Positions 42,838-48,905 of a stretch of DNA of 64,000 bases are shown in pieces. The position numbers and the translations under genes were made by a program. Position 1 is the stretch's first letter. The number at the start of each line of letters is the position of its first letter. The notes under the pieces were generated by a model. That model searched no databases and had not been told where the DNA came from. It saw nothing but the letters and a program-made list of their open reading frames with translations. Source of the DNA: Flavobacterium sp. SLB02 (GTDB taxonomy: Bacteria > Bacteroidota > Bacteroidia > Flavobacteriales > Flavobacteriaceae); NCBI RefSeq assembly GCF_009664855.1, contig NZ_CP045928.1, positions 2,474,049 through 2,538,048 of the forward strand, written 5' to 3'.

Positions 42838-43152
42838 TTACTTTTTTAAATAATCCAAAGGCGTAGCCAACATAATCTCCCTACTTTCTAATAAAGGCAC
42901 AATTTGTCCCAAAACAATCTCCTGAAAATAGGATGAATTTCGATGCGTTGTTACAGCAGCTTCGCTGGTATATCCCTCAAATAACAGTATCGTATTTAAA
43001 TCTGAATTACTTTGATGAACGGTATAAAACAGATTTCCTTTTTCCTGAACGCTTTCGTCATGTACTGTTTTTAGTAAATTTAAAACGTTTTCAATCTGAC
43101 CTTCTTTAACTTTCCACGTTGCAAAAACATGAACTGGATTTTGATTTTCCAT
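42838..43152 (-). CDS. ABM-domain protein (putative quinol monooxygenase)
   Basis: This 104-residue ferredoxin-like barrel has PVHVFATWKVKEGQIENVLNLLKTVHDESVQEKGNLFYTVHQSNSDLNTILLFEGYTSEAAVTTHRNSSYFQEIV. It carries the ABM/YgiN signature with a conserved His near residue 73. Such small dimeric enzymes oxidise quinols or polyketide-like aromatics without a cofactor. It stands as a single gene facing the oxidoreductase terminator. The upstream gap holds a repeat element. Confidence 0.85.
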   Translation of the reverse strand: MENQNPVHVFATWKVKEGQIENVLNLLKTVHDESVQEKGNLFYTVHQSNSDLNTILLFEGYTSEAAVTTHRNSSYFQEIVLGQIVPLLESREIMLATPLDYLKK

Positions 43153-43206
43153 TTTTATATTTTTTTTAATTAATATGTTTTTTTAATTCCAGAAATAGTA
43201 GCCCTC

Positions 43207-43342
43207 ATCTTGTCATCCCGAGCAACGAGGACACGAGCAACAGCCAACTGGCTAAGCAATCTCCGTTAGTAACTCGACAAAGATTGGCAAGATTATGGAC
43301 GGCATTTCTTGTGTGATTTCTCGTTCCTCGAAATGACAAGAT
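43207..43342. repeat. 136-bp palindromic-ended intergenic element
   Basis: ATCTTGTCATCCCGAG (43207-43222) and CTCGAAATGACAAGAT (43327-43342) are reverse complements at 14 of 16 positions. The interior carries ACGAGCAA and AGCAATCTC-type words. This resembles dispersed GTCAT-type repeats common in Bacteroidetes intergenic DNA. It has no ORF and would be a MITE- or REP-like element. Confidence 0.6.
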
Positions 43343-43361
43343 TATGGTTATTAGATTATAA

Positions 43362-44153
43362 TTACTTTTTAGATTCTAAAATAACAATCATCTTTTCTGC
43401 CACTCCTTTTGCAGAAGCCGGATTTTGTCCTGTAACCAAATTACCATCTGCAATACTGTGCGCAGACCAATTTGCGGCAGCGTGAAATTTTGCTCCCTGT
43501 TTGGTTAGTGCAGTTTCTAATAAAAAAGGCACATCTGCAATGGCGTAACCTCTTTCTTCTTCATCTGTAAAAGAGGTAATGTTTTTACCTTTTACCAGAT
43601 AAGTTCCGTTACTTAGTTTTACATTCAATAAAGAAACCGGACCATGACACACTGCCCCCACAACTGCATTTCGTTCGTAGGTTTCTTTAATTACTTTTTT
43701 CAGCAACTCATTTTCCGGCATATCGACCATTGGTGCTAATCCGCCTGGTACAAAAACGGCATCGTAGTTAGTGACATCTACAGTCGATAGTTTAACGGCT
43801 TTTTGCATTGTTTCCCATCCTTTTCCTGTTAGAAATGCCAGATTTGCAGGATCATTTGCTAAACTAAGAGCATCTAAATAAGGCGTATCTCCGGTTAAGC
43901 TCGCAAAATCAATCTGGTAATTTGCTTTTTCGAATTCTGCATAAGGATGCGCTACTTCAGGAAGAAATGTTCCTGTTCTTCTGTTGTTTGGTCCAATGGC
44001 ATTGGCATTGGATACAATAATTAAAATTTTCTTGCTCATTTTTGTTTCATTTTTAGAAGTTGTGTTTTGTTTTACTGCTTTGTTCTCTTTTTGATTTTGT
44101 GCATAAGAAGAAAAAAAGGCAAGTGCTGCTGTTAGGATCATCAATTTTTTCAT
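43362..44153 (-). CDS. exported DJ-1/PfpI-family protein (type 1 glutamine amidotransferase-like, Hsp31-like)
   Basis: The 263-residue protein has a signal peptide at about 1-18 (FFSSYAQ) and a DJ-1/PfpI domain at about 40-263: KILIIVSNANAIGPNNRRTG, YDAVFVPGGLAPMVDMPEN, and the nucleophile-elbow Cys in NAVVGAVCHGPVSLLNV. This is the Hsp31/class-I-GATase group, known as glyoxalase III or chaperone-like enzymes. The export signal is unusual for this family. A TGTGA-N6-TCACA dyad lies about 90-112 bp upstream, next to a Crp/Fnr gene. Confidence 0.88.
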   Translation of the reverse strand: MKKLMILTAALAFFSSYAQNQKENKAVKQNTTSKNETKMSKKILIIVSNANAIGPNNRRTGTFLPEVAHPYAEFEKANYQIDFASLTGDTPYLDALSLANDPANLAFLTGKGWETMQKAVKLSTVDVTNYDAVFVPGGLAPMVDMPENELLKKVIKETYERNAVVGAVCHGPVSLLNVKLSNGTYLVKGKNITSFTDEEERGYAIADVPFLLETALTKQGAKFHAAANWSAHSIADGNLVTGQNPASAKGVAEKMIVILESKK

Positions 44154-44241
44154 GGCTATAATTTTTTAGGTTGTTATGAATTATTTATAGGGCAAATTTA
44201 TGCCGGCTCTACTCCTCAATACGAGGAGCAAAGTCACAAAA

Positions 44242-44265
44242 AAAGTGTGACGAGAATCACACTTT
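44242..44265. promoter_or_regulatory. perfect CRP-type palindrome upstream of the DJ-1/PfpI gene
   Basis: AAAGTGTGA (44242-44250) and TCACACTTT (44257-44265) are exact reverse complements with a 6-bp spacer, so the core TGTGA-N6-TCACA equals the E. coli CRP consensus. An overlapping GTCACA (about 44233-44238) adds a further half-site. It sits between the Crp/Fnr gene and its downstream neighbour. Confidence 0.75.
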
Positions 44266-44281
44266 AAGTTAAACAGGTATA

Positions 44282-44851
44282 TTATTTATTGCCGGAGTAA
44301 AGCCTGCTGAGGGTTTCGCGGCTTACCCCGAGATATTCTGCAATATATTTTTTGGGGATTTTTTGCATGAGATTAGGATAAAGCTCTGCAAATTCTTTGT
44401 ATCGCTGCTGCGGATTATTAGATAGTAATGAAATCACTCTTTGCTGAAGCGCAATAAAACCTTTGGTAAGCTTTATTCTAAAAAAGTGTTCCATTTTGTG
44501 CAATGTAACCGAGAGTTGTTCCCTGCCCTCAAGTGTCAGGCACAAAACTTCTCCGGGTTCCATACAAACCACATACATATTGGCTTGTTTTTGATTGAAG
44601 TAGGCGATGTAATCAGACATCCACCAGTTTTCTGTAGCAAATTGCACGATGTGTTCTTTGCCGTCTTCATCCAGATAAAAAACCCTGAAAATTCCGCTCA
44701 TAATGATGTATTCATATTTTGCATCATCGCCTTGCTGAATAAGATATTGATTTTTTAATACTCTTCTTATCGTAAAAAAGGGTTTGATAGACTCAAATTC
44801 CTCGTCAGTAACAGGTATTATTTCTTCAATATGTTTTCTCAGCTTTTCCAT
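44282..44851 (-). CDS. Crp/Fnr-family transcriptional regulator (second copy)
   Basis: This 189-residue protein has a cNMP-binding-like beta-roll (about 18-122; FTIRRVLKNQYLIQQGDDAKYEYIIMSGIFRVFYLDEDGKEHIVQFATENWW) and a helix-turn-helix IPKKYIAEYLGVSRETLSR. The recognition helix RETLSR matches the copy at 32772-33344. Both proteins share the VPKK/IPKK start of the HTH and the FAxExWW/QYWTSD middle section, indicating paralogy. No N-terminal cysteine cluster for a 4Fe-4S centre is seen. The DJ-1 gene downstream is the likely target. Confidence 0.9.
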   Translation of the reverse strand: MEKLRKHIEEIIPVTDEEFESIKPFFTIRRVLKNQYLIQQGDDAKYEYIIMSGIFRVFYLDEDGKEHIVQFATENWWMSDYIAYFNQKQANMYVVCMEPGEVLCLTLEGREQLSVTLHKMEHFFRIKLTKGFIALQQRVISLLSNNPQQRYKEFAELYPNLMQKIPKKYIAEYLGVSRETLSRLYSGNK

Positions 44852-45040
44852 AGTTTGTTTTACTTTTTCAAAGATAGAGGATTAGTTTTTAATTTTAGAT
44901 TGCTGATTTTAGATTTTAGATTTTAAATTGTTGGGGATAATTTTACCATCTGACGATATTTTATTGGAGTAAAATAATCTCGCAAAGACGCAGGGTCGCA
45001 AAGTTTTTTTGCTTTGTCTTAAGTATATAATCTAAACAAA

Positions 45041-45080
45041 AAACACAAGTAAAAAGGTCTTTATTCTTTTTGCTTGTGTA
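45041..45080 (-). terminator. terminator of the yceI gene
   Basis: ACACAAGTAAAAAG (45044-45057) pairs with CTTTTTGCTTGTGT (45067-45080), 13 of 14 positions, and on the minus strand is followed by a T-run. The rest of 44852-45106 is AT-rich with TTTTAGATT repeats and one GCAAAGACGC/GTCGCAAAG repeat word (about 44987-45010). Confidence 0.75.
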
Positions 45081-45106
45081 ATTCAATAAATTCTAAAAGT
45101 TGCAGT

Positions 45107-45613
45107 TTATTCAGCTAACTGACTGACCTGAATGTTTCCGATCAATTTAACATCTTCACCTAATCCAAGGCCTCCGGAATCTGTCATTTTGTTCCATGTC
45201 ATTCCAAATTCTTTTCGATTCACTATCCCGATTACTTCAAAGCCGTGTTTTATATTGCCTTGCCCATCTTTTTCAGTTCCGCCGTATTCTACCTTTAATT
45301 CAATTGATTTAGTTACACCTTTCAAGGTTAGATTTCCAGTCATTTTATAATCATTACCTCCGGTGTTTACAAACGAAGTAGACTCAAAAGTAATTTTCGG
45401 GTAAGTATCCGCATCAAAAAAGTCTCCGTTTTGTAAATGTTCATCACGTTGCGGCTGATTGGTATCGATGCTTTTTACGTCGATGGCGATTGCTACTTTT
45501 GCATTGCTAAAATCTGTACCATCAGTAATTATATTTCCTTCAAATTTTCTGAATGAACCTGTTACAGTAGAAATAACTAAGTGTTTAATTTTAAAGAAAA
45601 CTTCGGAGTGCAA
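45107..45613 (-). CDS. YceI-family lipid/isoprenoid-binding protein with unusual start
   Basis: The product has 168 residues from a TTG at 45613. The family body is clear: HSEVFFKIKHLVISTVTGSFRKFEGNI, SIDTNQPQRDEHLQNGDFFDADTYPKITF, GNLTLKGVTKSIELKVEY and NRKEFGMTWNKMT. The usual family start, a short stretch plus W(V/T)IDPxHSE, is present in frame just upstream (TKTTWVIDPL-like, from 45640), but no ATG, GTG or TTG precedes it; the first candidate codon is ATT at 45649. The gene is divergent from an HxlR regulator. YceI proteins bind long isoprenoid chains; function here is unknown. Confidence 0.85.
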   Translation of the reverse strand: MHSEVFFKIKHLVISTVTGSFRKFEGNIITDGTDFSNAKVAIAIDVKSIDTNQPQRDEHLQNGDFFDADTYPKITFESTSFVNTGGNDYKMTGNLTLKGVTKSIELKVEYGGTEKDGQGNIKHGFEVIGIVNRKEFGMTWNKMTDSGGLGLGEDVKLIGNIQVSQLAE

Positions 45614-45676
45614 TGGGTCTATTACCCAAGTGGTTTTGTTTGTCCTAATTTTTTTTTTTACTATTTATTATCAGGA

Positions 45677-45684
45677 CAAAATTA
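45677..45684 (-). promoter_or_regulatory. -7 promoter element of the yceI gene
   Basis: Minus-strand TAATTTTG matches TAnnTTTG. It overlaps the facing hxlR promoter region (TAGATTTG at 45687-45694 on the plus strand), so the two genes share a very short divergent control region. Confidence 0.55.
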
Positions 45685-45708
45685 TGTAGATTTGCTATAC
45701 AAAATATA

Positions 45709-45744
45709 GTAGTTACCCTTGAGTAAGTAGTTACCTTCGCGTAA
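45709..45744. promoter_or_regulatory. tandem HxlR-type operators
   Basis: GTAGTTACCCTTGAGTAA (45709-45726) is repeated as GTAGTTACCTTCGCGTAA (45727-45744), an 18-bp tandem. Each unit contains the dyad TTAC-N6-GTAA. It lies just downstream of the hxlR -7 box (45687-45694) and upstream of the yceI promoter. HxlR regulators bind such short TTAC/GTAA dyads. Confidence 0.65.
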
Positions 45745-45770
45745 GTACATGTTTTTAAAATCTAATAATT

Positions 45771-46112
45771 ATGAGTCAAAAAGATGATGTTTGCCAATAT
45801 CGATTACTGGTTGCAAGGGATGCTTTAGAAGTAATTCAGGGAAAATGGCGTTTGCCAATTATTATTTCATTAACTCATGGCAACAAACGCTTTGGAGAAA
45901 TACAAAGAGATATTGCTGATATTTCCCCAAAAATGCTGTCGCAGGAACTAAAAGCTTTAGAAACAAATAAAATTATTACGCGTACGCTTTATGACAGTAT
46001 GCCGGTAACAGTAGAATATTCGCTTACGCCTTTAGGTTTGACAATGAGGAAATTATTAGACGAAATCCTAAACTGGGGCGTTATTTTTAGAAAAGAAATT
46101 TTAGAAAAATAA
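45771..46112 (+). CDS. HxlR-family winged-helix transcriptional regulator
   Basis: The 113-residue protein has an N-terminal Cys (DDVCQYRLLVARDALEVI), the HxlR signature GKWRLPIIISLTHGNKRFGEIQRDIADISPKMLSQELKALETNKIITRTLYDSMPVTVEYSLTPLG and a short C-terminal helix. Family members with a Cys near the N terminus often sense electrophiles or redox changes. It is divergent from yceI with tandem TTAC/GTAA dyads between, so it probably regulates both. It is a single gene followed by a palindromic element that may serve as its terminator. Confidence 0.9.
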   Translation: MSQKDDVCQYRLLVARDALEVIQGKWRLPIIISLTHGNKRFGEIQRDIADISPKMLSQELKALETNKIITRTLYDSMPVTVEYSLTPLGLTMRKLLDEILNWGVIFRKEILEK

Positions 46113-46144
46113 TATTATAACTCATACGGTATAATTATTTTTAA

Positions 46145-46269
46145 CACATAGAAACATAGCTTTTAGAACTTCAAAAAAGGCGTTTCACTTTTTTTTAATG
46201 AACATAACTTGCTATCTAAAAAATGTATTTCTTTTTGTCTTTCAGATAAAAAATCTATGTTTCTATGTG
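46145..46269. repeat. 125-bp element with perfect 15-bp terminal inverted repeats
   Basis: CACATAGAAACATAG (46145-46159) is the exact reverse complement of CTATGTTTCTATGTG (46255-46269); a T-run follows. The centre is AT-rich and without an ORF. It may be a dispersed MITE-like element and may also end hxlR transcription. The rest of 46113-46566 holds the promoter region of the next gene. Confidence 0.6.
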
Positions 46270-46443
46270 CTTTTTTTTGAATTAATTCCTGTAACAAAGC
46301 TCTTAAAAAATATTTCACATTTAAATAAATTTGTAATCACATAATTTACAGATAATTACAAAAATATAATTAAATTTGAAAGACAAAAAAATCAATCACT
46401 ATTTACTTCTTTAGATGTAATTTAATTTTGAGAACGTCATTAC

Positions 46444-46554
46444 TTAATCTAGATTAACGGATAGGTCTTTACATCCTATATAAATTTGTACAAGAAATCT
46501 AAGTCAAAATAAAAAGAGCAAAAACTTAGATTGAATTAAAATATATTAATCTAA
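46444..46554 (+). promoter_or_regulatory. promoter region with repeated TTAGATT/AATCTAA half-sites
   Basis: TTAATCTAGATTAA at 46444-46457 is a perfect palindrome. AATCTAA recurs at about 46496-46502 and 46548-46554, and TTAGATT at 46526-46532, the last two forming a second inverted pair. The -7 box TAAATTTG lies at 46481-46488 between the sites. No TTG is seen at -33. The sites look like multiple operators for one regulator, not identified here. Confidence 0.5.
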
Positions 46555-46566
46555 AACCAAAATAAG

Positions 46567-47385
46567 ATGAGTACAATTACAGTTAAAGACGGAACAGAAA
46601 TTTATTACAAGGATTGGGGAACAGGACAACCAATAGTTTTTCATCACGGATGGCCTTTATCTGCTGATGATTGGGATGCACAAATGATGTTTTTCCTGAA
46701 ACAGGGATATCGCGTTATTGCGCATGACAGACGCGGACATGGTCGTTCCGGTCAGAGTTCAGAAGGAAATAATATGGAAACTTATGCTGCAGATGTAGCT
46801 GAATTGACTGCCGCTCTGGATTTAAAAGATGCAATTCATATTGGCCACTCTACAGGTGGCGGAGAAGTAATACGTTACGCAGCAAAATACGGAAAAGCCC
46901 GCGTTGCCAAAGCAATTATCATTAGTGCCGTAACGCCAATAATGATAAAAAATGAAACAAATCCTGATGGTGTTCCATTGTCTGTTTTTGATGAAATAAG
47001 AGAAGGTACCGGATTTAACAGAGCGCAATATTTTTATGACTTCCCCATTCCGTTTTACGGATGGAACCGCGAAGGAAAAACTGTTCAGGAAGGAATAAAA
47101 CACAACTGGTGGCGTCAGGGAATGATGGGTTCTGTATTGGCGCATTATGAAGGTATAAAAGCTTTCTCTGAATCAGATTTTACCGAAGATCTTAAGAGTT
47201 TAGAAATTCCGGTTCTTGTTTTGCATGGAGAAGATGACCAAATAGTACCTTACAATCAAGCACCTAAGGCTGCAAAATTGTTGAAAAACGGAAAACTGAT
47301 TTCGTATCCTGGATTCCCTCATGGTATGCCAACAACAGAAGCAGATACTATTAATAAAGATATTTTAGAATTTTTGAAAGCGTAA
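46567..47385 (+). CDS. alpha/beta hydrolase, non-haem chloroperoxidase-like
   Basis: This 272-residue protein begins MSTITVKDGTEIYYKDWGTGQPIVFHHGWPLSADDWDAQM, the typical start of the group. Nucleophile Ser is in HIGHSTGGGEV (about 96-106), Asp in LVLHGEDDQIVP and His in PGFPHGMPTTE. The fold carries out esterase or perhydrolase (so-called cofactor-free haloperoxidase) reactions. It has no signal peptide, so it is cytoplasmic. It stands alone between the hxlR element and a bidirectional terminator, with a motif-rich promoter. Confidence 0.9.
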   Translation: MSTITVKDGTEIYYKDWGTGQPIVFHHGWPLSADDWDAQMMFFLKQGYRVIAHDRRGHGRSGQSSEGNNMETYAADVAELTAALDLKDAIHIGHSTGGGEVIRYAAKYGKARVAKAIIISAVTPIMIKNETNPDGVPLSVFDEIREGTGFNRAQYFYDFPIPFYGWNREGKTVQEGIKHNWWRQGMMGSVLAHYEGIKAFSESDFTEDLKSLEIPVLVLHGEDDQIVPYNQAPKAAKLLKNGKLISYPGFPHGMPTTEADTINKDILEFLKA

Positions 47386-47411
47386 GGAATTACGAACTGC
47401 TTTTTATAAAA

Positions 47412-47444
47412 AAACCTCCAAAGTTAAAATTACTTTGGAGGTTT
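47412..47444. terminator. bidirectional terminator between hydrolase and SusD2 genes
   Basis: AAACCTCCAAAGT pairs with ACTTTGGAGGTTT (47412-47444), flanked by A-run on one side and T-rich on the other. It lies between convergent stops. Confidence 0.85.
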
Positions 47445-47468
47445 CTATTTTTATAAGGATATAATAAC

Positions 47469-48893
47469 TTATTTTTTATCAAACCATAGTTTGCTGGTAA
47501 GCAAATCTTTTCCCTGACCCGCTACTGCAGCGTTATAATTATCACCGTTTAATGATTGCTCTGTACCAGGATAGAAAAAACGCGAAGGGATTTTTCCGTC
47601 TAAAACTGTAGCCGGACCCGCTTTCAATACCGGATAATCCAGTCTTCTCCATTCTGCAAAAGCATCAAGTCCCTGACCGTAGAATGCAATCCACTTTTGC
47701 GTACCAATCGATTTTGCATAGTTTGTTGCATCGTACTTTACAATTGGCTGATTAAGGTAATTAGCAATAACCGTTGCATCTGTAATACCAAACTGATTTA
47801 AAGATGCCGTGATTGCATTTTTATACAATTGTTCTGCATCTCCTGCAATATAACCACGAGCTACTGCTTCAGAAAGATTAAACAATGTTTCAGAATAAGA
47901 AGCGATGACAGCCGGAGATGTCGACGTCAGGAAGTAAGTACCTGGTTTTGATGTTTTAGCAAAACCCTGATCATTAGCATCACTGTTTGACAAACCATTG
48001 CCACCTCCTACATATTTACCTACAGTTTGATCTGATGGCAACTGCGCAAAAACAGGTAAACGCGGATCTGCTAACTCATATAACTTGTCAACCATAGTTT
48101 TTGAAATACGGAAATCATCTCTCGTTTCAAACCAAGCCGAAGCCGGATTTTGCTGTGGTGAACTGATGTAGGTAAACTTGAAAGTATCGCTATTACTGCT
48201 AAGTACTCCAGCAACATCTGTTGTAGCATCGATAGCAGCTTGTTTTGCTAAAGCAGATTCCTGGTCAGAAATTCTCAACGCTATACGCAAGCGAAGTGAG
48301 TTTACAAACTTTTTCCATTTTGTGATGTCTCCTTTATAAACTAAATCCCCCGTTACTGCACCATTGGATGTACCTAACAAAGACTGAGCTTTTTTCAGAT
48401 CTTCAAGTAATCCTGCATATACATCCCACTGAGGATCATATGATGGTGTTATTTTTTGTCCTGCTTCTTTATAAGGAATGCTTCCGTAAGCATCTGTCAG
48501 CAATAAAAATGTCCATGAACGCAATGTAAGCGCAATTCCTTTATAATTTGAATTGGCCTGATCTGCCGGAAAATTAATTATCGTGTTCAAATCTGTAATT
48601 AAGGTCGCATAACCTGTATTCCACAATGTGGTGAAAGATGTATTAGACACATCGTATCTGTCCGGTTCAGTATATTGAATTTTAGCCCAATGCTGAACAA
48701 ATAACAAAGACGAGTTAAAGTTATTATCGGCACCCCAATATAGGTCAGCGCCCTGTTTTAATGATCCTGTTAACAGGTAAGGAGCTAATGGAGTTTCGGT
48801 TGCATTTGGATTTTTATTGACATCATCCAGAGTGTCGCTACAAGAGACCAATGTCAATGCAAATAGCGTTATATATGATAGTTTTTTTAGCAT
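47469..48893 (-). CDS. SusD/RagB-family lipoprotein (second pair)
   Basis: This 474-residue lipoprotein has lipobox LTLVSC (Cys18) then SDTLDDVNKNPNATETPLAPYLLTGSL, the SusD-like_2 start. TPR-like helices follow, and the C-terminal part has WIAFYGQGLDAFAEWRRLDYPVL and GKIPSRFFYPGTEQSLN, as in the other SusD of the window. It follows the SusC partner after 12 bp. No glycosidase, peptidase or phosphatase lies beside the pair, so the ligand cannot be guessed from neighbours. Confidence 0.93.
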   Translation of the reverse strand: MLKKLSYITLFALTLVSCSDTLDDVNKNPNATETPLAPYLLTGSLKQGADLYWGADNNFNSSLLFVQHWAKIQYTEPDRYDVSNTSFTTLWNTGYATLITDLNTIINFPADQANSNYKGIALTLRSWTFLLLTDAYGSIPYKEAGQKITPSYDPQWDVYAGLLEDLKKAQSLLGTSNGAVTGDLVYKGDITKWKKFVNSLRLRIALRISDQESALAKQAAIDATTDVAGVLSSNSDTFKFTYISSPQQNPASAWFETRDDFRISKTMVDKLYELADPRLPVFAQLPSDQTVGKYVGGGNGLSNSDANDQGFAKTSKPGTYFLTSTSPAVIASYSETLFNLSEAVARGYIAGDAEQLYKNAITASLNQFGITDATVIANYLNQPIVKYDATNYAKSIGTQKWIAFYGQGLDAFAEWRRLDYPVLKAGPATVLDGKIPSRFFYPGTEQSLNGDNYNAAVAGQGKDLLTSKLWFDKK

Positions 48894-48905
48894 GATTTCG
48901 TTTTT

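Noticed and set aside
44885..44930. TTTTAGATT repeats, possible array
   Set aside because: A few imperfect AT-rich copies without spacers of fixed length; no CRISPR-like order and no cas genes.
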